A stretch of DNA of 64,000 nt from Diphasiastrum complanatum. Lineage: Eukaryota; Streptophyta; Lycopodiopsida; Lycopodiales; Lycopodiaceae. The position numbers and the translations under genes were made by a program. The stretch is taken from contig CM055109.1 of NCBI GenBank assembly GCA_029204225.1, positions 29,384,361 through 29,448,360 of the forward strand, read 5' to 3'. This document shows, piece by piece, positions 21,947 through 33,172 of this stretch. Within the stretch, counting starts at the first letter, position 1. Each line of letters opens with the position of its first letter. The notes beneath the pieces were generated by a model. The model did no database searches, had not been told where the DNA came from, and saw only the letters and a list, made by a program, of their open reading frames with translations.

Positions 21947-23104
21947 ATGCCTGTCCCAAGCACCAAGGGCACAGGCCTGTCTGAGATGGGAAAACGCAGT
22001 CCCAGCCAGGAGGGAGCAGGAGCAGGCTTGAAAGTGGGCTCAGATGATCGGCGGAAGGGTTTGGACTCTCAGCTGTGGCATGCATGCGCAGGGGGGATGG
22101 TGCAGCTGCCTGCTGTAGGAGCGAAGGTGATCTACTTCCCTCAGGGACATGGGGAGCAATCTGCCACACCTCCTGACTTCCCTCGCACTCTCGGCCCCTC
22201 AGGCACAGTCCCATGCCGGGTTATAGCTGTCAATTTCCTCGCAGATGCAGAAACAGATGAGGTTTATGCTCGCATAAGGCTGCAGCCTGAAGGCACGTTT
22301 GCAGCAGAAGAGGATGAAGCACCCACATCGCAGCAGCAGGTGGAAAAGCCTGCATCATTTGCGAAGACTCTAACGCAGAGCGATGCAAACAATGGGGGGG
22401 GATTCTCTGTTCCTCGCTACTGTGCAGAGACTATATTTCCGAGGCTGGATTACTCTGTGGATCCGCCTGTGCAGACAGTGTTGGCCAAGGATGTACACGG
22501 AGACATGTGGAAGTTCAGACACATCTACAGGGGGACGCCGCGGCGCCACCTGCTGACCACCGGGTGGAGCACGTTCGTGAATCAGAAGAAGCTGGTGGCA
22601 GGGGATGCAATTGTCTTTCTGCGCAGCGCCACAGGGCAGCTCTGCGTCGGCGTCCGCCGCTCAATGCGAGCCACATCCAACGGCGATACCGTGTCCTGGC
22701 ATACAGGCCCGGCTGCCCATCCGCGTCCTCCCTCTCGCTGGGAGGTGAAGCCCCCCGATTCTTCTGATGCTGCAGCACTGCGACCTGGAAGCATTGCCAC
22801 CAGTAGTTTGGCACGTAACCGAGCTCGTGTGACTGCCAAATCTGTGCTGGAGGCAGCCACCTTAGCAGCTGCAGGGCAGGCATTTGAAGTAATCTACTAC
22901 CCCAGGGCCAGCACCGCTGAATTCTGCGTCCGGATGCAGACTGTGAAGGCATCCTTGGAGCATAGTTGGTACCCAGGGATGCGCTTCAAAATGGCGTTTG
23001 AAACAGAGGATTCCTCTCGGATCAGCTGGTTCATGGGAACGATATCCGCTGTGCAGCCTGCAGACCCCATTTTTTGGCCCAATTCACCCTGGCGAGTACT
23101 CCAG
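21947..23104 (+). CDS. ARF coding exon 1
   Basis: Encodes residues 1-386: an N-terminal extension of about 37 residues, the dimerisation/DNA-binding region with the B3 domain, and the ancillary (Auxin_resp) domain ending at PWRVLQ. The donor site is CAG|GTATTG at 23104/23105, phase 0. Reading through gives a stop at 23132-23134 after ten extra residues, which would leave a B3-only protein if the intron were retained. Confidence 0.93.
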
Positions 23105-26100
23105 GTATTGCACAGCCGGCATTTAAAGGGCTAAATCCCCAAAATCAATCAATCAGGTGCAATCACTAACATTAGGTCCACTTCCAAACACACAAAGCAA
23201 AGAATCAAAAGGATCATCTCTTTTTCTTCATAATAGAACGACTGTGGCTTAAAAAACAGCGTTTCAAATCGTGGGCAGCTATTCTTTTCTTTCTTTTTGA
23301 TGCAGTTTAAGTCCAGTATAAGAGCCTTTCAGATTGTGGGCAACTGTTCTTTTCTTTGTTTTTGATAGCTTTCTAGTTCAAAATGAAAATTTGTGACCCT
23401 CAGGGTCGTTCTTAAAGGGATGATAGAGTTTCATGCCCAATGCCGGTGGATAAAAAAAATCAAAAGTTCAAATTTTGCCACATCTTTATCTCCTCCAACC
23501 TTCAAAATTTTTCCGGGTGGCAGGTTCAGCACATCCATGGAGTAATACTTATCATCCTTTTAAGCGTCCTTGCCCAAGTAGATTTGTAGGCAAAAGCTTT
23601 TATCCCAAAGTTAGCTTTAAGATCTCTAAGGATATATTGTCCGTATGGAGTCCTCTATTCCCATCTTCAAAGCACATCAACAAAAACTCTTTTCTTTGCA
23701 ATGATATTACATAGCACTAGCTTCAATATGCACAATATTTACACTGTTTAGCTTCAATATGCACAATCCAAGCCAGAGTTTTTGAGGACACAAAAACCAC
23801 CACCCTTATCCAACTCGACCACTGCAGCGAATATCAGTTTAATCTTGCGAAGCTAGATTCTAATGAGTTCATGCACCTTTGCCTTCGCTGCTCAACCTCA
23901 CATTATATGCAAGTCTCACAATAGAAAATAGATGCTCGTAGCCCAAAAGTATGCCATAGCCGCCTGCAGTAGCTGAGTTGGATAAGAGTGGTTACGGTGT
24001 CCATGAGGACCTAAGCTTGAATCCTGGTTGCTACAGGACAGCGATACCTAGGTCTCCAAACTTGGTATTGCCTATGACTGGGATAATTGTGATAGGATGG
24101 GACACAGACATCCTTCCCAGCTTTTCTATAGGGAACTTAGCGGTTTTTATTTGACAAAGGAAAAGCATCATGCTTGAGAAGTTTCTGTTCAGAAAGAAAA
24201 TGATTCTTTATTTAAACATTCACCTTATGGAAACATTCATTGGGTTAAGATAACCCGAACTCATGGTTGTTGATAATCTCTTTGATCTTTTCTCTTTCTT
24301 TTGAGTTTTCTAGTGTATATTCTTCTTGCAGTGCTTGAAATGCAATAGACTTTTTCTCGTCCTCATGTCAAACAAACATCAAAGTAAATGGAAAATAAAT
24401 TGTTCTGTCATCCTTTTTTTTCCAAAAAATGTCCTTTTCTCTATAATGAAATCCTTTAGATTTGTTTTATGCATTTTACTGTATTCAGGGTCTCACTTGA
24501 TGAGGGGCTTTCACCACCCGTTTTATAATCTTGAAGTTTTTAAGCTAGAGAATTTATGAACTGCTGTAAACCTCTATCTTACTTGAGGTTCGAATTACGG
24601 TTGTTGTAATTACATGTAATCCTTGATGGTTGACTTGAGGCGTAAAGGTTTACAAGGTTACTTTCTTTCCAATCGAGATGCCTTTTAATTTTAGATCTTT
24701 TAATCAATGCAAACATACGTTTTAGGTTCAAGAGGAAATTCTTTCACAATATTACTATTGCACCAGAACAATTTTCCAAAGGTTTTTATTTGCATTACAG
24801 AACACTTTTTGCTCATTTTGATTCTTCCACATAAGAAGTTTGGGATGGTTCAGAGTTATGATTTTAGCATCCTTTCTAGAACATTGCTGTGATTCTTTCT
24901 GCTCACTCAAAATGTCCTGAGTTGAAGTAATCTTTTCAAAACTGGATGTCTGGCATCTCTGGAATCTTTTAGTTTCAAGCAAATTTTGGCTTTCAAAATT
25001 GAAGCAATCACAATGATTTTGATGAAGTTTTATCCTATGATGAGTGAATTACCGTTGATGTTTATGAGCTTTTTTTTCACACGTGCTGACTATTCTGCAT
25101 ATTGTTCAGACACCAGCATGATTCAACAGTAAACAACTTTGCTTTTCTGCTAGGAAGCGCCCAAAATGTAGTAAAGCTATATTCCTATTACCATTTCTGC
25201 CCTTGCAAATCGGGTTTTTCTGAGGGGTTTGTTGCTTCCTAGGGAAACAGTTAACATCCTGCTGAATGAAGCTCATGTTTGCTGTGTGTAGTTGCCCGGT
25301 CATGACTTTCTTTCCTGCATATCTGCAGGTTTCATGGGATGAGCCAGACTTGCTGCAAGGTGTGAGTAGAGTGAGTCCATGGCAGGTGGAGCTTGTCTCA
25401 ACATTACCCATGCAACTGTCACCCTTGTCACTCCCCAAAAAGAAGTTAAGAGTTGCACAGTCTCCCGATCTTCAGATAATTGAAAACCAAGGGTTCATGG
25501 GACTACCAATGGCTACTCTGGCCAACACTGTGCTGGGCCAGATGAATCCTTGGCACAGTTTTTCAGATGATTTTCCTGCAGGCATGCAGGGAGCCAGGCA
25601 TAATAAAATCTTTGGGCTGACTTTGTCAGAATATCAGCCAAGTCGACTTTCAGCTGGGTTTATTGAATTTTTTAATGCCCAGGAGCATAAGAATCTATTT
25701 GCAGGAAGTTCTGCCGATCTTAAATCAAGCAGCTTTTCTCATTATGACTATATAGGTAGTCAAAACAATCTCCCGAGTTTGATGACCGTGACTGGTAATT
25801 CCGGAACTGAGTCCGCACATAGCACTCCACCAAGTCGGACTGGAAGCTTAACAAAGAGAAGTGCGCCATTCGTACTGTTTGGCAAAGCCATTGACCCAGT
25901 GCAAACGACAAAGGATCAGCCACAACCTTCAGGAAGTAGTTCCTCTGAAGGAGCATCTTGTCATCATTTTAAAGAAAATTCACCACAAACACAACCGAGC
26001 ACAAATTCTTCGTTTGATGGAAGTCATACCGATACAGTAGAGCAGGTGGATGGACATGCACATGGTTCAAAGATTGAAGGTGCTGACTTGAAACTTCATC

Positions 26101-28149
26101 ATGAAGGTCGCGATTGTAATCACACTGATGAGATTGGAGGATTGAAATGGTACAAAGAGCAGGTCAGTATGATGAAATCTGAGAAGAAACAAGTGCTGGA
26201 AAAGTCGACTGGTGATTGTACAATGCATTGCAAGATTTTTCTGGAAAGCGAGGAGGTAGGCCGCACAGTTGACTTGGCACTGTTTGAGACGTATGAAGAA
26301 CTGTATGATCGCCTGGCAAACTTGTTCAGTATCGATAAGTCCAAACTATCTGGTCGTGTTGTTTATAAAGACCTGGAAGGTTCCACGATACATGTTGGTG
26401 GAGAGCCATACAGGTGTGGCCTTTTCCCAGACCTCAAGTTCTTTTGATATCACTAGATAAATAGATGAAATTCCTAGAAAAAGAGTACATGCTTTACTTG
26501 CTTTTTAGTGCTTGGCCTTCAATTCATGCAACTCACTTTCTTTTGAAAGTGAAAACGTACATATCTCATGGATGCCATTTGCTCTTATACTTGATGTAGA
26601 GTATGGTGTTGTTTCAAATAACCAATGCTCACGTGATAAAACAACATACCCCATGCTTACCCATTATAGAGTTGGTTTCTGTGACTCATAGGTGGACTTC
26701 ATAGGGTTAGGTGTTGTATGAGTTTTTTTGCACATTTTATCTAGTATGCTGGACTTCAGGTTAAGCTCATATCCATAGATGCAGTGTGTTCTGGAACACT
26801 CCGTTCCGGAACTCAAGATTTGGAACGGTTCCGGGATCTGGGAACGTTCTTTGCAAATTTCTTTTTTGTTTTTTTTAAAACAGTGTGTTGGGGGGGAAAA
26901 ACCATTTATGGATGAACAAAAAAAATTCCAAAAATGCACTTTTATGTCCTCCATTGTTCGCCATCACCTTCAGGCTTCAACAGAGTATTCTACATAATGT
27001 TGAAGGACCAAAATTTTTCTGCCTTAATTTTTCAGGAAACCTATGAATAGGGGTACTCAATGAACTCAAAGAACCAAGACCAGTGAGTGTTTCACAAGTA
27101 GCAGGGTTCAATTGCACCACGTCTAGCACCGATAAAACTTAAAAGTCACTCGGAAAATATAGCCTGCTCAAAGATAACATTGGTACACCAGATCTGGCTG
27201 AGAATTCAATTCTTGTAAGTTGCTAAAGTGAGTCACTGTGGAGATGTGCATATGAACAAACGAACTGCTACAGTCACTGTCACATTTTGGAACCAGTGTT
27301 CATCTCTTCTGGGATAAACTAGTGAATGACGACGTTGCCAACTGTCTAAATTTTAATGATTAATTTGGTAAAAGAACATGGACATAGTTCACAGAGCAGC
27401 CCCATAATTATAAGAGAGAACCACGCATTTAAACATGCAGGAAGTTAATTTTTTTTTTCTTACGGGTTCCGATGATCCGGAACGCTCGTTCCGGAACCCT
27501 ATACCTCCGGAATGGCGTTCTGACGTAACTTAGAGCTACTCATCCACTTACAGGCTTATAATTCACACCTAGTCTCTTCCTGGATAGATTTATCTACAGA
27601 CTATTTCAAAAATATTTCTGGGTTATATCTAAAATAAATATTTTTGCATTTCAAATGCCTGCATGTGGCCATCTGATTTTGCTGCGTAGTTACTGAAGGT
27701 GTTGAAATAGTGGTGCTTCTTGAGTCAGGTGTTGAGCCTCTCGAATTCTCCTCTATAGCCTAGGCACACAACAAACAGACTGTTTATGGAGCCTCAAATA
27801 CTCACATTACTTCATATAAGACCTAGGATGCTTGTGCTTCTTGAGTCAAACATTGAGCGTCTCCAATCCTCCTCTACAGCCTAGGCACACAACAAACAGG
27901 CTATTTATGGAGCCTCAAACACACATTACTTTATATCAGACGTAGGATGCATGTGTGCAAAACTGATGCTGTTCAACCTTGTTCACTTGTACTATAAAAA
28001 TTCATGATGGTTGTTAGAGCTTTTCTACAGCATGATTGTTAATGACATTGGATAATGGTTTGTGCAGGAACTTCGTGCAAACTATAAAAAGGCTGACCAT
28101 CCTCTCTGAACCCCGCAGCGATATAATTTCACAAAGACAGTTTTCATGA
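21947..28149 (+). CDS. Auxin response factor, class C (ARF10/16/17 type)
   Basis: DNA-binding transcription factor of the auxin response. Class C ARFs bind auxin-response elements and usually act as repressors under miR160 control. Coding exons are 21947-23104, 25329-26413 and 28068-28149; together they give 2325 nt, 774 aa plus stop, with GT-AG splice sites and matching phases at both joins. Residues 38-65 carry the opening motif LDSQLWHACAG. The B3 domain is ~138-239 (FAKTLTQSDANNGGGFS, RHIYRG, LTTGWSTF). The ARF ancillary domain is ~295-378. A Ser/Gln-rich middle region follows WDEPDLLQ, and PB1 is ~687-760. The start ATG was chosen as the closest to the conserved N-terminus; an in-frame ATG at 21758 would add 63 residues. 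Exon 1 holding B3 and the ancillary domain without a break is typical of this subclass. Confidence 0.93.
23105..25328 (+). other. ARF intron 1
   Basis: A 2224-base GT-AG intron. The acceptor is ATCTGCAG|GTTTCATGG. It contains a repeat fragment at 23697-23745 related to the 19711 tandem duplication and a tRNA-like SINE candidate at about 23955-24150. No coding sequence was seen inside it. Confidence 0.9.
23955..24150 (+). mobile_element. tRNA-derived SINE candidate
   Basis: TAGCTGAGTTGGATAAGAG at 23970 resembles a tRNA A box, and AGCTTGAATCC at 24014-24024 resembles a B box (GGTTCGAATCC). Their spacing suits an RNA polymerase III internal promoter. The following ~120 bases would be the SINE body. 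Target-site duplications were not identified. Confidence 0.45.
25329..26413 (+). CDS. ARF coding exon 2
   Basis: Encodes residues 387-747 plus two bases of codon 748. It opens with VSWDEPDLLQGVSRVSPWQVELV, continuing the conserved block after the ancillary domain, and includes the miR160 site (GMQGAR). It carries a Ser/Gln-rich middle region and most of PB1 (CKIFLESEEVGRTVDL, ELYDRLANLFSI, VVYKDLEG). The donor is CAG|GTGTGG at 26413/26414, phase 2. Reading through gives a non-homologous tail ending at 26447. Confidence 0.93.
25580..25600 (+). promoter_or_regulatory. miR160 target site
   Basis: The sequence contains GCATGCAGGGAGCCAGGC within a 21-base stretch that pairs with plant miR160. As I recall the canonical miRNA, the only deviations are a G:U pair and a mismatch at the far end. 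It encodes GMQGAR, the position used in ARF10/16/17 genes. Cleavage would be expected between bases 10 and 11 of the pairing. Confidence 0.92.
26785..27525. mobile_element. MITE-like element with TTCCGGAA ends
   Basis: Near 26790-26850 occur GTTCCGGAAC and GGAACGGTTCCGGGA; near 27465-27522 occur GATCCGGAACG, GTTCCGGAACC and CTCCGGAATGG. Such clustered palindromic motifs at both ends of a ~740-bp non-coding segment resemble subterminal repeats of hAT-like non-autonomous elements. No terminal repeat or target duplication was proven. Confidence 0.4.
27713..27951. repeat. Tandem duplication, period 121
   Basis: GTGCTTCTTGAGTCA at 27713 recurs at 27834. Both copies share CTCCTCTA, AGCCTAGGCACACAACAAAC, TTTATGGAGCCTCAAA and a final GTAGGATGC/CTAGGATGC. 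Divergence is around 15 percent. It lies inside ARF intron 2. Confidence 0.85.
28068..28149 (+). CDS. ARF coding exon 3 (PB1 end)
   Basis: The split codon AG|G is followed by NFVQTIKRLTILSEP and a TGA at 28147-28149. This supplies the final PB1 strand (compare the FxKTxxRLTI pattern of ARF10/16) that is missing from the exon 2 read-through. Splice sites and phase agree and the total length is divisible by three. It is too short to show up as a standalone ORF. Confidence 0.9.
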
Positions 28150-31100
28150 GTTTTGCCTACACAAGTTGCTGACGTTTGGAACTGCATCCCTGGCAGTGAA
28201 AGTATTCCCTTCGAGTGTATTGCCTTAAGCTATAAAAGCTGGACATGTATCAGTACAATTGGTGGTTCTAAAATTTTGAGAAGAATTGTGTTTAGAACAG
28301 ATTGAATTTACTGGTACTTTAATGCAGCTATACAAACTTATTTTGTGGGCCAGGAATTATGCTTTTTATAATCAATTTCATACCGAGAAAAGTAAGATGA
28401 GAAAATCGATTAGCTTGAATGCTGCTGTTGAACCGGCTTGCACTTGATGAGGCCATATTGTGTGTGTAACAATTTAGTTCTTCTTAAGAAGCAACAGCTG
28501 AAAACTATGTTATTGAACACATTGTCAAGCGGGTAGTCTCACTTGCCTTCCAACTGTGCTGTATCTTGCTCAAGGAGGAATGCCTTGTGTTGAATTATAT
28601 GCACATTGGGCTATCAATGAATTGGATTTTTTCTGTCACAAAATTTCTGTGATGTATTATTATGTGATATATTGTTATTACTCATAGAAGGTGCTGCCGT
28701 TTGAGTTTTTCGTAAGTGCCCAACTTGCCACACCAGTACACCTTCAACAAGTTGTGCACAACATCATAAGAACAAAGTGTTCAGTCACTAAGTATTTCAA
28801 ATGTATATATATATCTATATATACAGTCATTGTTATGCACAGTTATATGCCAAGCTAGTTCTAGAGCCAGTGGGCACAGATTAGGTTTTGAGTCTGCGTC
28901 TCCATGTCTCTATTGCCACTGGTAATATACTCTGATCCAACTCTGCTCTGGTGAATCCAATTTTTAGCGAGGACACGACAGCCATAGATTTGTATCTTCC
29001 CAAATTTTGCTCTCTTAACAAATTCTTGATTGAGTCTCAAAACCTGAAAGTTAAGATTATTATCGAATGCAACACCAACATTCATGATTTTATTGTAGCT
29101 GACCCAAATGGACAACTCTTGAAGACTTAAATTGACTGTACACCTTGTAAGTCTCAAGAATCTTAAAAAAAAAGGAAAAGAATGCTGTATGCCAAATTTG
29201 CTTCCGTCATTCATGCATGCTTTCCAAATTGATGCTAAGCAAACAAGAAGTTATATGTGGAGGACATTTGTATAGCTCAACATAAGCAAAATATTATTCA
29301 CAATGAGGAACCGTGTTTAGGTAGCTATATTCCAGTATATAATGAAGCATTTGCATAGATTTAACAACTACGATCCTTGAGAGAAAAACTACGACCTTGT
29401 AACTCATAAGTTAGGTTTGCAAATACAACAAGAAAGCAGAAAATCTTCACCATTTGATCAATGGAGAATAATACGACTCACTTAGCTTCCACAATGATAG
29501 AGCTGTTGGGTTAAATATGCATCACTTGATGCAAGTTATAGTTCATTCCTTCTCTGTATATCCTCGTTTGTGCAATGAATCAAAGTTGACCTTTTGACCT
29601 CAAGGAGAATAAAGGAAGCCTTACCAACTCACCACTTATTGGAGGACTAAAGCAATTTATAGTTCATCAAGTGTAATTTGATTATCACCTCGTCGCATGT
29701 ATAGTTTCACAAAATTGAAGGAATTGTTGTTCAATAAGAAGACCACTTATACTCCATGAACTTTGGTGATATTCTCATTGCAAAACAAAAAATAGTTATG
29801 AGAGCGAATTTTAAGAAGAAAGAAAGTGTTGCTATTCTTGCTAAAAGTTTACCTTGTCTTTGAAGGAAAACATGTTACAAAATGGTTAATCTACATTGTA
29901 AAATTTGTCATAGACATAAAAACTGCTTCCTCAACGTAGATGATCTTGTTACTTGACATGCTCCATATTGCCAAGGATTATGTCCTACTAAAAAGTGTAT
30001 ATGACCCTACATCTCGAAGGCCCAACTTTGTGATCTAATGGACTAGTTAAGTTCACAAAGGTTAATTGCCTTACTTTGTTCACACTTCATATATCTCATA
30101 AAGGAAATTAAATAATGAAAAGTTGCATGGAATCGATCAACAGAATCTTTGCTTTTTTAATCATTGACTAGGTTAATGCGTGAATAGGTCATGCAAAATC
30201 ATTCACATTAATGACCATGATGTCAAGAAGCAATTATGGGCTTTGTAGGTGAAATTGAGCCAATCATGCAGTACATCACATTTCTTTGCATTCCATGCAT
30301 CAAATTTGCCAACTTATCCTTGATGGCCAACATATATTCTATATGTCCTCTTAGCTACATTCAAATCATGTACTACAATTGACAAGTGTGATGTTCTTAT
30401 CCAATGTCATTTCAACTATGTGTGACTCTTGTTGAAATATCCAATATATATTCTTGCTTAATTTTTCCATTTGATACCTTGCAATTTTAGACCGGAATTT
30501 CCTTCTTAATTGTTGATCTTTTGATCACATTTTGTAGATGGCCCATAACAATTGTATGTGATGCCACTACTTTAACAATAAAATAATTTTCAAGCATATA
30601 TCAAGTCTAATAGGTAATATTGAACATGATTTTATTAGTTCTTGAAATAAGAAAACAACATAAACATAAACTAAAATAAATTCAAGTACGTACGTGTGGC
30701 CTTGGTTGTTATTATAATGACAAATTGTCCTATTGATTCTCTTGCTAGACATACAAGAGTAATTATACAATATGTGCAATCATGGACATAGATGGTACCA
30801 CTTGACATGTGTGAGTTGAAAACTAAATGAGCATTGCAAATGATCTTCTTCTTTGTAGTTGAAGATATAATGATGTCTTACAACCTTGAAATATATGGGC
30901 CAATAAACATCTTTTAGTCTCAAATTTTGGGATCATACTCATATGTGAACAATTAGAAAATGCACTCAAGAGTGAATTTTACTTCACATCAACATCATTG
31001 ATGGTAGTAATAGGTATTTCGGAACAAGAAGTGGGTAGCCAGCTATGAAGAAACTTACTTTGTCATTCAAAAGAAGCTCTTTGAGTTTGTTGCATGTCAT

Positions 31101-32834
31101 TCAAACTTCTAACCACATTGTTACGACTCTAATTTGAATGTAGTAGCATTTCAATCAAATGAAAAGTGTGATAATGACATGCAATCTGAAACATCATGTT
31201 GGTCACTTCTTGGCTCAAAAAAGGTTTTAAATGGCAAAACTTTATTTAAAAAAAGTAACATAGCTTAAATGGGAAACCAACTTTTAAGGCAATCAATAAA
31301 TTTTGATTCAACAATCAAGAAGACCTTAACAAAAAGCATTAAAAAGTATTGTATCATCTTATCTTGTTGATAACATGCTACACATTTATGTGACTATGAT
31401 ATTCTTTAAATGACATAAATGGAAGTTGGTGTTTATTAAGTCATCACTCATGTACTTGCCATCTATTAATGAAACTCCTCAGATGCAACTCTAAATACTA
31501 TACATAGCCTAAGCTTTTTAAAAAGCACATCTTGGTGAAATCATTGTTATGCTTTCTAGACCTCTCCACCGAAAAATAAATTAGGCTAGATATTTACATC
31601 TAGCAAATCTAAAGTTTTTGCGAGCTTGTCAAACTTTTTGTTGAACTCTCCAATGATATAGCCTTAACATAGTCTACTTTTGATAGCACTACCTTTTTGT
31701 TGCTTGCAAACTAGAAACATTTGTAAATTCACAAAAGCTTGAAAATTAGAAACCAGTGGATTTGTATGTTCTCCCTTTGAACCCTGTAAGCTCCCTACAA
31801 GATATTAATTGACAACACTTGTGTTTACAACAATAGGCCATCGTAATTTCGATGAGTGGATGGCTTGTAAGATAAAAGTGTAGGGTTGATAAAATTGTCT
31901 TGTTGAAAGTTTACCCCATGTCTAGAGAGTGATTGAAATTGCTAGTTTGAAATTATGCCCATTACTTTTACTTTTATTAGATTGAAAAGATGTAAATTTA
32001 TGTAAAAAAGTAATAGTTTCTATTGTAATCTATTGATCAATCTGATAAATAGTGGACAACTTGAAAATGTATTTCCAACAGCCAATATTCCAATAGAGAA
32101 GCGCGTGAGAAAAAGATTCTTTTGTCTGTTGCAACAAGAGCAACTTATGGTATGGATTTGTTTTTTTAATGGAAGAGCTAGCTACTATAGTTTCCATTGA
32201 AAAAAAATTGAACTTACCAAATGAGATATATTTCATTCATTTGAAACCTTGTCATCACAATATCTCACGGTCTTCCTTGTTCCATTTCCTATTATGTACA
32301 ACAATAGGTCCCCTGTAGTGACTGGAATAACACTTTGTTACGAGATTTTTGGGGAAAAAAGCAATTCCAAGGCAATGATAGCATGGACAAAGTGAGTGAT
32401 TCATAAATATAAAAGTAAGCCCAAGCCTGGAATTTTGTGAATGTAAGTCTTGTCTGTGAGCAAGAAGCACAAGCTATGCTAGATGATTATTTCATTAACT
32501 TGGACTTTAAAAAAGTTGTAAGTCAAGTTAGAAAGCAACTAAGATGATTGGCCAAGAGAATTGATTTTGAAATGGGCCAACTCCTCTCTTTCTATAAGAA
32601 GGAGCTCTTTTGTATAAGACACATCTTCATTATTATTATGCTAAATTCTAAATAGAAGGGTCCTCCATTTTGTCTCCAAGTCTTGCATTCATTATGATTT
32701 TCCAGTGGAGATTGTGTGATGAATGATTGAATTAGTGTGTGGCTTCCTCAAAAGTGTGTTGAATGCTTGTAGTCGAAGGATGAAGGACCATAAGAAGTTT
32801 TGACCCCACCATTTTGTAGCATTTCCGTTTTCGT

Positions 32835-32945
32835 GGTAGTGTTAATGTATATGTTAGTGTTAATGAATAATGCTAATGTGGATGTTAGTGCTAATGATGG
32901 TATTAGTGAGCTTGATAAAGTTAAATCAATGCTAATGAGTGTGTT
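32835..32945. repeat. Degenerate TTAGTGxTAATG array
   Basis: About nine loosely repeated units of the pattern (G)TTAGTG/GCTAATG with 6-15 base spacing. It is low-complexity and non-coding, and produces an artificial Thr/Leu/Ser-rich frame on the minus strand. Confidence 0.55.
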
Positions 32946-33141
32946 GTGATTCGGGGCCATGGCGTTGGTATGCGGTGAACTAACGTATTGTTAGTAGTTG
33001 TGACTTCATGCATTTTTATATAATTGCTTTGGCTCTTTTGTTAGGATGCTTGAAGATGAGAATATTGTATGGAGGCAAGTTTGCCCTCAACATAGTGTTT
33101 GAAAAAGCGTAAGCATGTGAGAATAGAATTTGCACTTGTAT

Positions 33142-33172
33142 TGTGTGTGTGTGTGTGTGCGCGCGAGTGTGT
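33142..33172. repeat. TG/CG microsatellite
   Basis: Nine TG units followed by CGCGCG and AGTGTGTT. Simple sequence repeat with no other content. Confidence 0.9.

Larger units (their letters stand above)
26414..28067 (+). other. ARF intron 2
   Basis: A 1654-base GT-AG intron with acceptor TTTGTGCAG|G at 28067/28068. It contains a candidate non-autonomous DNA transposon (about 26785-27525) with TTCCGGAA-type repeats at both ends, and a 121-bp tandem duplication ending 117 bases before the acceptor. Confidence 0.85.

Noticed and set aside
22515-22952. Antisense frame of 145 codons inside ARF exon 1
   Set aside because: GC-rich coding exons commonly leave the opposite strand open; there are no motifs and it lies opposite the conserved B3/ancillary domains.
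23960-24030. Intact tRNA gene
   Set aside because: The A and B boxes are degenerate and I cannot draw a full cloverleaf; SINE-like is the safer call.
26414-26447. ARF C-terminus as read straight through exon 2
   Set aside because: The tail CGLFPDLKFF has no PB1 similarity, while splicing at 26414 to 28068 restores it; it is treated as intron sequence.
28861-29214. 117-codon minus-strand ORF as a gene
   Set aside because: No recognisable domain, unusual composition and no gene-like context; it is probably chance.
33142-33172. Regulatory Z-DNA element
   Set aside because: It is a short TG/CG repeat with no nearby gene; only a simple repeat can be claimed.
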